DNA from: Guptibacillus hwajinpoensis
GTDB lineage: Bacteria > Bacillota > Bacilli > Bacillales > Guptibacillaceae
NCBI RefSeq assembly: GCF_020524165.1
Contig: NZ_JAIVKU010000004.1
Location: forward strand, 806,001 to 870,000
Direction of reading: 5' to 3'
Length of the DNA: 64,000 bases
Shown: piece by piece, positions 42,909 to 52,925 of the stretch
Layout of the letters: each line of letters begins with the position of its first letter
Position numbering within the stretch: the stretch's first letter is position 1
The notes under the pieces: generated by a model
Told to the model about the DNA's origin: nothing
The model's database searches: none
The model's input: the letters and a program-made list of their open reading frames with translations, nothing else
Made by a program: the position numbers and the translations under genes

Positions 42909-44036
42909 TTAATTCGATTTTCTTGCTTGCGTCATTTGATGCCAGACAGAACCCTTTGCTTCTTCTCCGCCTTTAATCCGTTCTAATGCCATGCCAGCCT
43001 GCATCTTCACTTCGAATTCAGGATCATCCATCGCTTGTTCCAGTGCAGGGATAGCTGTTTCGTCCCCCACTTCATATAAAAACATCGCTGCTCTCCAACG
43101 GACTAGTTTGTTTCGATCTTGTAGCGACTGGATCATTTCTGGAATGGCTTCTACATAACCGAGATCAGACATACAATCTCCTGCTGTTCGCCGCACTGTG
43201 ACTGACTTATCTTTCAGTGCCTTATAAAGAAGTGGAAGCACTTCTTTCGTTTCGATCATCCCAAGGTAAACAACAGCTAAGCGGCGAACAGAGGCTTTTT
43301 CATCCTGTAAAGCTTTTTCTAAAACAGGTAAATCCGAAAGCTCTGGATCCATACGATCAAGCGCAGCGTATCTGGCCTTCCAATCTGGATCATCAAGCAT
43401 GGCAAGCGTAACAACTTTTTTCTCTTGCTTAGGTGATGGTTCACTTTGATCAGAAAAAGCCACAGTAACAAGAGCTTCAAGGCGCTCGCTGCTATAAGTT
43501 GCTGCAAGTTCTTCCGTTACCTCCTGGCCAATTTCTTCAGGTGAGCCGTATCTTGGATTTTGCTCTTTCCACTGTCGTTCCATCACCATGTTTTCGGAAG
43601 CTGATGAGGCTTTCATGGCCGCCTCCATAAAGCGATCAGGTAAGCCAAATCGATGCTCAGATTCCCCTTCTTCAAGCTTGACTTGCATTGGGATTCCTCG
43701 AAACATTTGGACTAACACTTTGATTTCGCCAAAATCTTCTACAGAAGTTTGCTTAGAGGAAGCAGACTCTTCCTGCACTTCCCCAAACGCTTCTCTTGCC
43801 CCTGGAAGAATATCCTCCCAAGCATATTTAGCATTTCGTTCGAGCGCAATGAAATCCATCACGTGATAAAGACCTTTCACGCCTGGAACTGCCATTAATT
43901 TCTGAATATAATCTGGAGCATCTGCGAGATCCATATTAAGCTTATATTGCCTTGTATCTCCAGCTGCTAGCTCTTCACTTAAATTAATTTTCATCGAATT
44001 TGGACTTGGAGTCGGTTCGATTGAAACAATCTTCAC
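42909..44036 (-). CDS. ypgR: CvfC/YpgR family protein (Nfu-N plus HEAT repeats)
   Basis: The 375 residues hold an N-terminal Nfu/NifU-N domain (about 1-80: VKIVSIEPTPSPNSMKI), a linker and HEAT-type helical repeats (about 215-365: KALKDKSVTVRRTAGDCMSD). Named conserved virulence factor C in S. aureus; B. subtilis YpgR is similar. GTG 44036 has AAGGGGG upstream. It is co-transcribed with brxA (18 bases), which suggests a thiol- or Fe-S-related role. Confidence 0.85.
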   Translation of the reverse strand: MKIVSIEPTPSPNSMKINLSEELAAGDTRQYKLNMDLADAPDYIQKLMAVPGVKGLYHVMDFIALERNAKYAWEDILPGAREAFGEVQEESASSKQTSVEDFGEIKVLVQMFRGIPMQVKLEEGESEHRFGLPDRFMEAAMKASSASENMVMERQWKEQNPRYGSPEEIGQEVTEELAATYSSERLEALVTVAFSDQSEPSPKQEKKVVTLAMLDDPDWKARYAALDRMDPELSDLPVLEKALQDEKASVRRLAVVYLGMIETKEVLPLLYKALKDKSVTVRRTAGDCMSDLGYVEAIPEMIQSLQDRNKLVRWRAAMFLYEVGDETAIPALEQAMDDPEFEVKMQAGMALERIKGGEEAKGSVWHQMTQARKSN

Positions 44037-44098
44037 GCAATCGCCCCCTTCTAATCGTGATTTTATCATATGTGAAAGCCCTGTACCATTACATTGAA

Positions 44099-44692
44099 TT
44101 AAGGATCTAATTTCACTACTGTAGCATTTTCTCGATATTCATTATAAAACGAAAGTACCTCTTCTACGTACTCATCACTTTGATTGTAAGCAAACAGGGC
44201 ACTTTCGACTCTTCCCTCACTAGCGCCATTCGCTGAAAGGTAACTCGCAGCAGTATAAGTAGCGTCTTCAAGGTTATATGGATCTGCTTTTCCATCGCCG
44301 TTTCCATCTTTTCCATATCCACCGTACTTTTGAATAAGATCTAAATCCGTAATGTCAACCAAATCATTCTTATCCAGTTCACCAAGACGACTCCCCCCAT
44401 AGCTCCAGCCGATCCAGGTTAGTGGCATAAATTGATAATGCCCAATTGCCCCTTTTGGACTTTCTAACGTCGACATCGTTGAGAATTTTGTTTCAACCCG
44501 ATGAACAGCTGCAAGAAGCTCCCATTGCACATCATATTTTTCTCCAGCTTCACGATATAAGTCAATATATTCCTCTGGCACCTCGTATTTTTTTAAGGGC
44601 TGAGAAAAAGAATCCGGTGACTTTTGAAGAATCAGCCCAATCACAATACTAATGATCATTGTTGCGATAATTAAACTTCCCGTTTGTTTCAA
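44099..44692 (-). CDS. Membrane-anchored lytic transglycosylase-like protein
   Basis: A 197-residue protein with one N-terminal membrane anchor (about 5-24) and a lysozyme-like domain. The catalytic Glu is in AVHRVETKF, followed by GAIGHYQFMP. It also contains an EF-hand-like calcium loop (DGNGDGKADPYN). Such enzymes cut glycan strands of peptidoglycan. The family is SLT-2/CwlT-like. It is 15 bases from the AI-2E-type gene upstream. Confidence 0.8.
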   Translation of the reverse strand: MKQTGSLIIATMIISIVIGLILQKSPDSFSQPLKKYEVPEEYIDLYREAGEKYDVQWELLAAVHRVETKFSTMSTLESPKGAIGHYQFMPLTWIGWSYGGSRLGELDKNDLVDITDLDLIQKYGGYGKDGNGDGKADPYNLEDATYTAASYLSANGASEGRVESALFAYNQSDEYVEEVLSFYNEYRENATVVKLDP

Positions 44693-44707
44693 AAAAGTTC
44701 TTCCTTC

Positions 44708-45811
44708 CTACCGTCTTTCCTCAGGATCTGTAAATTCTTCACTTGGAAGATGAACCCACTTACTAAGATACCCGTGATCATAAAGAGCTTTAATTAATAT
44801 GAGTAAGATTGGTGAAATAATGACCCCTGCAATTCCGAATAGTGAGAGTGAAATAATCATAAAAGAAAGAATCGTAAATGCGGATACCCCAAGCGAATCA
44901 CCAGTGATTTTGGGCTCCATTATCTGTCGTACAAGCATCACAACACCAAGCAGAATCAGAAGAGAAACTGCAAGAGACGTTTGTCCAACTGCAAAGAGAT
45001 AGATAGCCCACGGAATGAAAATAGCCGAAACTCCGAGAAGGGGCAATAAATCAAAAAATGCTGATAATAGAGCAAGAGTAAAAGCATTATCAACTCGTAA
45101 TATCCATAGCCCACAGAGCACCAGTACAAACGTAATCGTAATCAGTTTAAGCTGTGCTTTCAAATACGCCCCAATCCCGCTTAAAACATTCTCTTTTAAG
45201 AAAAAGTAAGCGGTCTTAAACGTATTCGGTGTGCGTTTCGCTGCAATACGCTTCCACATCTCAATTTCGATACTTAAAAAATAAGCAAGGACAATTCCGA
45301 CAATAAAATTAATAACAAGTGTCGGGATCGATGTCACGAAAGCAAAGACACTATTTAAGAAAGCGGTCAACATAAACGATGCTTTTTCAACAAGCGTTAA
45401 TGAAAAATCCTGCGCCTTTTCTAGAACATCCGGTGGAAGGGCATTCATTTGAAGCTGTCCCCATTCAATATAACTCATTATTTGATCTTGAAACTTAGCA
45501 ACATACCCAGGAATTAAACTAATTAAATTTTGTAATTGAAGTACAAAAATAGCTCCGACTAAAAAGACTACACTTAAAATGACGAGGACAAAAAGAAGCG
45601 TAGAAATAGTCGTGGCGGCTGTTTTACCAATTCCTTTTCGATTCAAAAAACGTGCAAAAGGTTCAATAATAAGGAAAATGACATACCCAACAATAATCGG
45701 TGCTGCAATGTCAAATAAAAAACTAGATACAAGCATAATTAAAAATACAGTTAACACAATAAGTCCAATATCAAAAGCCGTACGTGCATAGCGTCGATAA
45801 AACGTTAACAT
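44708..45811 (-). CDS. AI-2E family transporter (YueF/YtvI-like)
   Basis: A 367-residue protein with about eight membrane helices, including the family ends DLLPLLGVSAIFIPWAIYL and FGIAGVIISPILLILIKAL. Members export diverse small molecules; the AI-2 label comes from E. coli TqsA. Which Bacillus paralogue (YueF, YtvI, YubA, YhaP) is closest cannot be told. Its start has GAGGTG upstream. Confidence 0.8.
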   Translation of the reverse strand: MLTFYRRYARTAFDIGLIVLTVFLIMLVSSFLFDIAAPIIVGYVIFLIIEPFARFLNRKGIGKTAATTISTLLFVLVILSVVFLVGAIFVLQLQNLISLIPGYVAKFQDQIMSYIEWGQLQMNALPPDVLEKAQDFSLTLVEKASFMLTAFLNSVFAFVTSIPTLVINFIVGIVLAYFLSIEIEMWKRIAAKRTPNTFKTAYFFLKENVLSGIGAYLKAQLKLITITFVLVLCGLWILRVDNAFTLALLSAFFDLLPLLGVSAIFIPWAIYLFAVGQTSLAVSLLILLGVVMLVRQIMEPKITGDSLGVSAFTILSFMIISLSLFGIAGVIISPILLILIKALYDHGYLSKWVHLPSEEFTDPEERR

Positions 45812-45870
45812 CTTGTCACCTCAATTTAGTAATCTGTCGTAAGTATATCGGTTTTCTGTAGAAATTCCCA

Positions 45871-45905
45871 TAAGAAAAAGAAGGGTGGTCCCTTCTTTTT
45901 CTTAG
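45871..45905 (-). terminator. Terminator after the EAL gene
   Basis: A 14-bp stem (AAGAAAAAGAAGGG and complement) with a short loop, 75 bases after the stop. Confidence 0.8.
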
Positions 45906-45979
45906 ATGTATGAAAGGTTTCTCGTCTTTTCTACTTTTATGATTTTTATCAGAATCCTAGTCATCTGAATGTTTTTCTT

Positions 45980-47017
45980 TTATAGATGAAGAGATGCAAC
46001 AGGTTCTTTAGCCGGCTTTCCAAAATAATAACCTTGACCAAGCGAGATCCCTATTTCACTACAAAAATCAACTTCTTCTTTTCGTTCAATTCCCTCAGCG
46101 AGTAACGTAATGCCTTCGTCTTTTGATAATGAAACCATTTCACTTAACCGCACTTGTTTGTCTGGATCTTGATCACAGAATGAAATTAAACTTCTATCAA
46201 GCTTTGCGTAATCTGGTTTTAATTCTAGCACCATTTCTCTAGTTGCATACCCTGTCCCAACATCATCAAGTGCCATCTTCATGCCCTCACGTTGGTATGA
46301 TTTAAAAATCTTTTTCAAATGATCAATATCATTAATCTTCTCTGTTTCCACCACTTCAAATACGAGATCGTTAGGATCAATTTGAAATTCATTAACAGCA
46401 TGGAATGTTGTTTGAAGGCAGTGATCTGGATCATAAATGGATGAAGGCAAGAAGTTGATAAACCGTTTCAATCCTCTTCCGAGATGAGAGGCACTTGCTT
46501 TAAGTGATGCTATTCGAGCAGCACTATCTAGAAACGACTGAAGACCAGATTGCCTGGCCATTTCGAATAATTCATTAGGATAAAAGAGAAAGTCTTCACT
46601 TGTAGGACGCATTAAAAACTCATAGCCAGTAATGTTTTGGTCAGCTAGCGTGATAATTGGCTGCATATGACTTGTAAAAAGGGAATGCTTCATAATTTCT
46701 ATGTAGTTGGGGTGCTGCACCCTTGAATAAAATTGCGGAAAGGAAAGAGGCTGCGTCTTCTCTCTATCATTATTTGAGAATGTTGCGCAATAAAGCATTT
46801 CAGTTGCTGCCTTATTAAAATGACTATTGATGCGGTCACACACTTCTTCTAATGCTCCGAGATCTTGAAAAGGAATAACCAACGGATTTTCAAGCTGCTG
46901 TCGTCCCATAAGATGATGTAAACTCTGATTAAGTTGAGGAACCGTAGTGAAAATTTCTATAAAACCAGAAGGATGAATGTCTGGTATGGTTTGGCATTTC
47001 GTACATGATATCATCAA
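45980..47017 (-). CDS. EAL-domain protein (cyclic-di-GMP phosphodiesterase type)
   Basis: A 345-residue protein: an N-terminal CxxC pair (CTKC), an unknown region (10-100) and an EAL domain (about 105-340). Motifs: EFL in place of EAL (Glu133), NFLPSS, FEVVETE, LDDVGTGYA, KLDRSLI, LLAEGIE and LGQGYYFGKP. The metal and catalytic residues look largely kept, so it may hydrolyse c-di-GMP, although the DD-loop reads DDVGTGYA rather than DDFGTGYS. No transmembrane or GGDEF part. The start is TTG 47017 or ATG 47014. Confidence 0.8.
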   Translation of the reverse strand: MMISCTKCQTIPDIHPSGFIEIFTTVPQLNQSLHHLMGRQQLENPLVIPFQDLGALEEVCDRINSHFNKAATEMLYCATFSNNDREKTQPLSFPQFYSRVQHPNYIEIMKHSLFTSHMQPIITLADQNITGYEFLMRPTSEDFLFYPNELFEMARQSGLQSFLDSAARIASLKASASHLGRGLKRFINFLPSSIYDPDHCLQTTFHAVNEFQIDPNDLVFEVVETEKINDIDHLKKIFKSYQREGMKMALDDVGTGYATREMVLELKPDYAKLDRSLISFCDQDPDKQVRLSEMVSLSKDEGITLLAEGIERKEEVDFCSEIGISLGQGYYFGKPAKEPVASLHL

Positions 47018-47053
47018 TCGACTTCTCCAATCTTATCTATATAATGTTCGTCA

Positions 47054-47088
47054 TGAAAAAAGCAGAGAGTTTCCTCTCTGCTTTTTAT
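47054..47088 (-). terminator. Terminator of the glycogen operon
   Basis: Stem GCAGAGAG/CTCTCTGC with A- and T-runs on both sides and a four-base loop, directly after glgA. Confidence 0.9.
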
Positions 47089-47103
47089 CGGTAAAATGTT
47101 TGT

Positions 47104-48534
47104 TTATTTTAATAGTTTTTGATACAAATTTACGTATTTCACTGATGATGCTTCCCAGGAATAGTTCAAGCGCATCGCTCTTTTGACTAATTTCTTCCAG
47201 GTGATTTCATCATGGTGATAAAGATCTAGAGCAAGACGAATCGTATCTAACATTTCATGTGCATTGTAATTGGCAAAACTAAACCCATGACCCTCACCAG
47301 TATATTTGTTAAAGGGTTGTACAGTGTCCTTTAATCCACCTGTTTCACGCACAATTGGAAGGCTGCCATATCGTAGCGCAATTAGCTGGCTTATTCCACA
47401 AGGTTCAAATTGTGACGGCATTAAGAACAAATCAGATGCTGCATAAAGCTGTCGAGCGAAGCCGTCATCAAAATAAACATTTGCTGAAAATCGACCAGGA
47501 TACCGTCCTTGTGCTTCACGAAGCATATGCTCATAATGTTCATCCCCTGTTCCTAGGACAACGACTTGAACGTTTTGCTCCATGATTTCAGGTAATACTC
47601 TGAAGAAAAGGTCAATCCCCTTTTGTTCGACAAGTCGAGTAATGAGGGCGAGAACCGGAATTCCTTCTCCCACTTGTAGACCAAGCTTCTTTTGAACATC
47701 GGTTTTATTTTTTTCTTTTAAAAGATGCGTCGCATGGTACGTGTAAGCTAGTGCTGAATCAGTGGCAGGATCATAAAGATCCGTATCGATGCCATTAATG
47801 ATTCCCGTAAAATCGTTTTCTCTTTTTCTCATCACACCGTCCAGGTATTCACCGAAATAAGGCTGCTTAATTTCGTCCGCATACGACGGACTTACAGTGG
47901 TAATGTAGTCTGCATAAAGAAGTCCACCTTTCATGAAGCTTACATTGCCATGAAACTCTACCCCTTCATTATGAAAATGAAGTTCGCTTAAATCAAGCAA
48001 ATCATGCAAAATTGACTTTGGAAAAACACCCTGGTAGCGCAAGTTATGAATGGTATAAACGACCTTAATCCCTTCATAGGTTGGGTGATTTCGATAATGC
48101 GCTTTCTTTAACACAGGGATCATTCCAGTTTGCCAATCGTGACAATGGAGAATATCCGGCTGCTCCTCTAAATAGGGAATCGCTTCAAGTACTGCTTTAC
48201 AAAAAAATGAAAAGCGCTCACCGTCATCAAAGTAGCCATAGCTACCACTTCGCTTAAAGTAATACTCATTGTCAACGAAGTAATAGGTAATGCCATCATG
48301 TTTAAGCATTTCAATACCGCAATATTTATCACGCCAGCCGACAGAAACGGTAATGGTCTCCTTTAATTCTAGCTGACTTTTAAACGTCTCGTTCATATCT
48401 TGATATTTAGGTAAGATAACCGAAACATTCGCTCCCTGTTTTTGAAGTGCTTTTGGAAGAGCACCAATCACATCTCCTAGACCACCTGTTTTAATAAATG
48501 GATGACCTTCAGATGCAGCAAAAAGTACATTCAT
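47104..48534 (-). CDS. glgA: Glycogen synthase GlgA
   Basis: Transfers glucose from ADP-glucose to glycogen. The 476 residues start with the KTGGLGDV motif (SEGHPFIKTGGLGDVIG) and have the GT5 C-terminal GTGDEHYEH, PSQFEPCG and GSLPIVRETGG motifs. ATG 48534 follows AGGGGG; the longer frame from 48591 overlaps glgD. It is the last gene of the operon; B. subtilis has glgP after glgA, which is absent here. Confidence 0.95.
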   Translation of the reverse strand: MNVLFAASEGHPFIKTGGLGDVIGALPKALQKQGANVSVILPKYQDMNETFKSQLELKETITVSVGWRDKYCGIEMLKHDGITYYFVDNEYYFKRSGSYGYFDDGERFSFFCKAVLEAIPYLEEQPDILHCHDWQTGMIPVLKKAHYRNHPTYEGIKVVYTIHNLRYQGVFPKSILHDLLDLSELHFHNEGVEFHGNVSFMKGGLLYADYITTVSPSYADEIKQPYFGEYLDGVMRKRENDFTGIINGIDTDLYDPATDSALAYTYHATHLLKEKNKTDVQKKLGLQVGEGIPVLALITRLVEQKGIDLFFRVLPEIMEQNVQVVVLGTGDEHYEHMLREAQGRYPGRFSANVYFDDGFARQLYAASDLFLMPSQFEPCGISQLIALRYGSLPIVRETGGLKDTVQPFNKYTGEGHGFSFANYNAHEMLDTIRLALDLYHHDEITWKKLVKRAMRLNYSWEASSVKYVNLYQKLLK

Positions 48535-48550
48535 GTTAAGTTTCCCCCTA

Positions 48551-49657
48551 CTAGATGACAGTCGATTTTGCGATGACACGCGGTAGCTCATCAGATGTTA
48601 CTCTTTCATTTGGTGAAATAGAGACGTCTTTATCGAGAATCACATTTTCAATCACTGCACCTTCACCAATTTCACACTTTTGCATGATAATACTATTTTT
48701 AATCACCGCACCTTTTCCAACTCTAATTCCTCTAAACAGAATACTATTTTCTACTGTTCCAGCTATTGTACAGCCGTTTGCGATTAAGGAGTTGGAAACG
48801 CTCGAGCTTTCCAAATATTTGGCAGGTGATTCGTGTTTTACTTTCGTGTAGATCGGACCTGTGTTATAAAATAGCTCCTGCGTTACGTTCGGATCAAGCA
48901 TTTCCATACTGTAACGATAATAGCTCTCAATACTATCGATAAAGGTAACATATCCACCAAAATGATGGGCATGAACATGGTAACGATCTAAATTAGCCGC
49001 AATCGCTTCGTTAATTGATTCATACTTCCCACTCTCAATACTTTCTTCGACGAGTGAGATAAGAAGAGAAGATTTCATCAAGAATGTGTTCAAAAACACG
49101 TTATCTCCCGGCAATGGTTCGACACCCAGGTTCAAGCGATCCACACGTTCATCATCGTTTGTATAAAGGACATTATAATGACTTCCACTTGTATAGGGAT
49201 CGTCGCAAGGTTTATAAACCACCGTTATGTCAGCATTCTCTGATTCATGCTCTTCAATAATTTGGTCGAAGTCCACATTCCAGACAAGCTGACCATTGGT
49301 GACCACAACATAGTGAGACAGACTTCTTTTGAAGAAGGAAAGGTTTTCATAAAAAGATTGAATATCACCAGAGTTCCTTCGCTCTTCATCTGCAGGAGGT
49401 TGGAAAAAAAGACCTCCCTGGTGGCGATCTAAATCCCACTCTCTTCCCGATCCTAAATGGTCAAATAATGAACGGTATTTCTCGCGAGTGAAAACGGCCA
49501 CCGTGTTCACGCCTGCATTTGTTAAGTTTGATAATGAGAAATCGATCAATCGATACCGCCCTGCAAATGGAACAGAGGCAAAACTCCGATGATTGGTTAG
49601 CTCACTGAGTGTGTTCTTTTCATCTACGAGGTTAATAACTCCTACTACTTTTTTCAT
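48551..49657 (-). CDS. glgD: GlgD, regulatory ADP-glucose pyrophosphorylase subunit
   Basis: A 368-residue homologue of GlgC, but the catalytic GGxGTRL loop is replaced by GVINLVDEK and so it is expected to be a regulatory partner. It keeps the FAGRYRLIDFSLSNL segment and the C-terminal left-handed beta-helix (RVGKGAVIKNSII). The start at 49657 has GGGGGA upstream. It lies between glgC and glgA. Confidence 0.92.
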   Translation of the reverse strand: MKKVVGVINLVDEKNTLSELTNHRSFASVPFAGRYRLIDFSLSNLTNAGVNTVAVFTREKYRSLFDHLGSGREWDLDRHQGGLFFQPPADEERRNSGDIQSFYENLSFFKRSLSHYVVVTNGQLVWNVDFDQIIEEHESENADITVVYKPCDDPYTSGSHYNVLYTNDDERVDRLNLGVEPLPGDNVFLNTFLMKSSLLISLVEESIESGKYESINEAIAANLDRYHVHAHHFGGYVTFIDSIESYYRYSMEMLDPNVTQELFYNTGPIYTKVKHESPAKYLESSSVSNSLIANGCTIAGTVENSILFRGIRVGKGAVIKNSIIMQKCEIGEGAVIENVILDKDVSISPNERVTSDELPRVIAKSTVI

Positions 49658-49674
49658 CGTTTCATCCCCCTACT

Positions 49675-50817
49675 CTATTTTGGTACCGAGACAATCTCGC
49701 CATCAGCAATTAAAGAAATTGAACCATCACTTGAACCAAGTGTCATACCATCTTCTACCACAGTGCCACTTTCAACGATTGCGTTTTCAATCGTTACGTT
49801 TGCTCCAATTTTCACATTTGGCATAATGATGGAATTCCGAATCGTACTTCCAAGTCCAACGTGCACGCCATAGAAAAGAACAGATCGATAGACATCCCCA
49901 TAAACAACGCATCCTTCATTTACGAGTGAGCGTGTTACTTTCGCCTGAGGAGCGATATATTGTGGTGGTTGATTCGGATTTACCGAATAGATTTTCCAGG
50001 CAGGATCATTCAGAATTAACGCTGGGTCATCATCAAGGAGATCCATATTCGCTTCCCACAAACTTTGCAGCGTTCCAACATCTTTCCAATATCCATTGAA
50101 TGAATAAGCAAACACGTTCTTTTCATCTTCAATCATAGCTGGAATAATGTCTTTCCCAAAATCATTGGATGATTCAGGCTTTTGCTCATCTTCTGTTAAA
50201 TATTTTTCAAGAGCTTTCCAGTTAAAAATGTAAATACCCATCGATGCTAAATTTGTTTTTGGCTCTGCTGGTTTCTCTTGAAATTCAACAATTCGATCTT
50301 CATCATCCGTATTCATGATCCCGAAGCGACTTGCTTCATTCCAGGGTACTTCAAGAACCGCGATCGTTGCATCCGCATCACGCTGCTCATGATAATCAAG
50401 CATTTCAGAATAATCCATTTTATAAATGTGGTCTCCTGAAATAACGAGCACATATTCAGGATCATACTGTTTAATATAGTACATGTTTTGATAAATCGCA
50501 TTCGCTGTCCCGCGATACCACTCCCCCCCTTTTTGACCCATGTAAGGTGGAAGGACGGAAACGCCTCCATTTTTACGATCTAAATCCCAAGAACTGCCGA
50601 TTCCAATGTACGAATTGAGTATGTACGGCTGATATTGTGTGAGCACGCCAACCGTATCAATCCCTGAATTACTGCAGTTACTGAGTGTGAAATCAATAAT
50701 ACGATATTTTCCACCGAACGGGACGGCTGGTTTCGCAAGGCGAGTTGTTAACTTTCCAAGTCTCGTCCCCTGACCTCCTGCAAGTAGCATGGCGACACAA
50801 CGTTTTTTAGACATAGC
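49675..50817 (-). CDS. glgC: ADP-glucose pyrophosphorylase GlgC
   Basis: Makes ADP-glucose from glucose-1-phosphate and ATP. The 380 residues have the catalytic loop [24 protein letters not shown], the [10 protein letters not shown] aspartate region and [12 protein letters not shown] 50817 has AAAGGAGAA upstream and lies inside the end of glgB (overlap of 11 bases), so the two are coupled. Confidence 0.95.
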   Translation of the reverse strand, partial: AMSKKRCVAMLLAGGQGTRLGKLTTRLAKPAVPFGGKYRIIDFTLSNCSNSGIDTVGVLTQYQPYILNSYIGIGSSWDLDRKNGGVSVLPPYMGQKGGEWYRGTANAIYQNMYYIKQYDPEYVLVISGDHIYKMDYSEMLDYHEQRDADATIAVLEVPWNEASRFGIMNTDDEDRIVEFQEKPAEPKTNLASMGIYIFNWKALEKYLTEDEQKPESSNDFGKDIIPAMIEDEKNVFAYSFNGYWKDVGTLQSLWEANMDLLDDDPALILNDPAWKIYSVNPNQPPQYIAPQAKVTRSLVNEGCVVYGDVYRSVLFYGVHVGLGSTIRNSIIMPNVKIGANVTIENAIVESGTVVEDGMTLGSSDGSISLIADGEIVSVPK

Positions 50818-52714
50818 GACTTCTCCTTTCAAGGTTGCTTTTATTTTTTTTGCCGAGAATCACAATTCCAAGCGGTGGTACTTTAAGCATCAGGCTATTG
50901 GGCTGATTATGATAAGGTGTTTTTTCGCTTTGCAATTCTTCTGCATTTAATTGACCTGACCCACCATACTTTTCTTGATCGCTATTAAACATTTCTATAT
51001 ATGTTCCTGTAAAAGGAACCCCAATCCGATAATCATAATAGACGTTAGGAGAAAAGTTGATAATCGCAATATCACAATCACCTTTCGCTTTCCCTTTTCT
51101 CATAAATGTTAGGACAGACTGATTGTTATCGTTTGCATCAATCCATTCAAACCCCTGTGACTCGTGATCGATTCGCCACATTGCTCTTGAATCTAAATAA
51201 AAATGATTTAAATCTTTTACGTAAGCATTCATCTTGCTATGCATGTCATAGTCTAAAAGCATCCAGTCTAATTCGGATAAATCTTTCCATTCATCGAATT
51301 GACCAAATTCTCCTCCCATAAACAGTAGCTTTTTTCCAGGGTGAGCCATCATATACCCATAAAGCGCACGAAGATTGGCAAATTTTTGCCAATAATCTCC
51401 TGGCATTTTATTCAATAACGACTTTTTACCATGTACCACTTCATCATGTGATAACGGCAGAAGATAGTTTTCTGAAAAAGCGTAGAAGAAAGAAAATGTC
51501 AATAGATTATGATGGTGTTTGCGATCGTCCATATGAAGTTCCATATACTTCAGAACATCGTTCATCCATCCCATGTTCCATTTATAATTAAAACCGAGTC
51601 CACCTTCATGAATTGGCGCGCTTACGAGCGGGTAATCTGTTGACTCTTCTGCCATCATTAGAACGTTTGGATAATGTTCAAAGATGGTTCGGTTTAATTT
51701 CTGAATAAACTCCTTCGCTGCAGAGTTTTCACCCTCCACTCCACCGCTTTCATGATCATGATGATAAAGAAGCATTTGTGACACCGCATCGATCCTTAAT
51801 CCATCAATGTGATAATAATCAAACCAGAAAACCGCATTTGAGATAAGAAAACTGACGACTTCGGGCTTGCTATAATCAAAATTATACGTTCCCCAATTGT
51901 GGCGTTCTGCTCGAGCTGGATCAGTTGGTTCAAAAACAGGGCCGCCATCAAATTGGCCAAGTCCATGGGCATCTTTGCAAAAATGAGCAGGCACCCAATC
52001 AAGGATAACCCCGATATCTTCCTGATGGCATTGATCGATGAACGCTTTCAAATCATTAGGCTCACCAAAGCGGCTTGTGACAGAAAAATACCCTGTAATT
52101 TGATAGCCCCACGAGCGGTCAAAAGGATGCTCCATTACTGGCATCAGCTCAATATGTGTGTAACCATGTTCTTTCACATAAGGAATTAGTTCATTTGTGA
52201 GATCCTTATAGGTGTAGTAAGAACCATCTTCTTTTCTGCGCCATGACCCTGGATGAACTTCATAGATCGATAGTGGTCCATCGTAGGGTGCGGTTTTCTT
52301 TCGTTTTGTCAACCACTTCGTATCCTGCCAGTCAAACTCATCTACTTTTTTGACGATCGATGCAGTCTTCGGTTTTAATTCCGAATAAAAAGCATACGGA
52401 TCCGACTTCATCAGCCTCTCGCCAGTACGCGTTTCGACAGCATATTTGTAGAGCTCATTTTCTGATAAATGTTCTACAAATAACGACCAAAGTCCTGACT
52501 CTTCCACTTTTTCCATCGGATGCGCAGTGGGATCCCATTGGTTAAAATTCCCTGTTACGGCTACGGCTGCAGCATGAGGAGCCCAGACTGTAAATCTGAC
52601 TCCAAACCGTCCATGTTCCTCCCTTAAATGGGCACCCATTGAACGATAAGCCTGAAATAAATTTCCCTGATGAAATAGATACCGATCAAACTCTGTCGGC
52701 ATAGATACAGTCAT
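50807..52714 (-). CDS. glgB: Glycogen branching enzyme GlgB
   Basis: GH13 branching enzyme of 635 residues: an N-terminal CBM48 domain (about 30-115: [20 protein letters not shown]), a catalytic barrel with DGLRIDAV (nucleophile), MMAEEST (acid) and [10 protein letters not shown], and a C-terminal beta domain. The start has GAGGTG upstream. It is the first gene of glgB-C-D-A and is preceded by Spo0A-box-like sites. Confidence 0.95.
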   Translation of the reverse strand: MTVSMPTEFDRYLFHQGNLFQAYRSMGAHLREEHGRFGVRFTVWAPHAAAVAVTGNFNQWDPTAHPMEKVEESGLWSLFVEHLSENELYKYAVETRTGERLMKSDPYAFYSELKPKTASIVKKVDEFDWQDTKWLTKRKKTAPYDGPLSIYEVHPGSWRRKEDGSYYTYKDLTNELIPYVKEHGYTHIELMPVMEHPFDRSWGYQITGYFSVTSRFGEPNDLKAFIDQCHQEDIGVILDWVPAHFCKDAHGLGQFDGGPVFEPTDPARAERHNWGTYNFDYSKPEVVSFLISNAVFWFDYYHIDGLRIDAVSQMLLYHHDHESGGVEGENSAAKEFIQKLNRTIFEHYPNVLMMAEESTDYPLVSAPIHEGGLGFNYKWNMGWMNDVLKYMELHMDDRKHHHNLLTFSFFYAFSENYLLPLSHDEVVHGKKSLLNKMPGDYWQKFANLRALYGYMMAHPGKKLLFMGGEFGQFDEWKDLSELDWMLLDYDMHSKMNAYVKDLNHFYLDSRAMWRIDHESQGFEWIDANDNNQSVLTFMRKGKAKGDCDIAIINFSPNVYYDYRIGVPFTGTYIEMFNSDQEKYGGSGQLNAEELQSEKTPYHNQPNSLMLKVPPLGIVILGKKNKSNLERRSRYV

Positions 52715-52758
52715 TGCGACACCTCGCTCTCATTGATAAATAGAGGGATTCCACCATA

Positions 52759-52787
52759 GTTATCCTCTACATCCTAAAGATTCGACA
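52759..52787 (-). promoter_or_regulatory. Candidate glgB promoter with Spo0A-like box
   Basis: TGTCGAA (52781-52787), the Spo0A core, sits at the -35 position, 16 bases before a weak -10 GATAAC (52759-52764). Confidence 0.45.
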
Positions 52788-52814
52788 CGTCCCATTAGGT
52801 TTCCTTTTAAAAAA

Positions 52815-52852
52815 TTATTTGTCGAAAAATACATGTGTTTTTCGACAAATAA
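52815..52852. promoter_or_regulatory. 15-bp perfect inverted repeat carrying two Spo0A-like boxes
   Basis: Arms TTATTTGTCGAAAAA (52815-52829) and its exact complement (52838-52852) flank TACATGTG. Each arm contains TTTGTCGAAA, close to the Spo0A box. It lies between the GH15 terminator and glgB and lacks a GC-rich terminator stem. Confidence 0.55.
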
Positions 52853-52877
52853 AGGAATATTTTTTCATTTTTCAACG

Positions 52878-52912
52878 AAAAAAGATTGCGCATGATAGGC
52901 GCAATCTTTTCT
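52878..52912 (-). terminator. Terminator after the GH15 gene
   Basis: A 12-bp stem (AAAAGATTGCGC and complement) with a seven-base loop, then T-rich sequence, 15 bases after the stop. Confidence 0.85.
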
Positions 52913-52925
52913 TCTCATGATTTTA

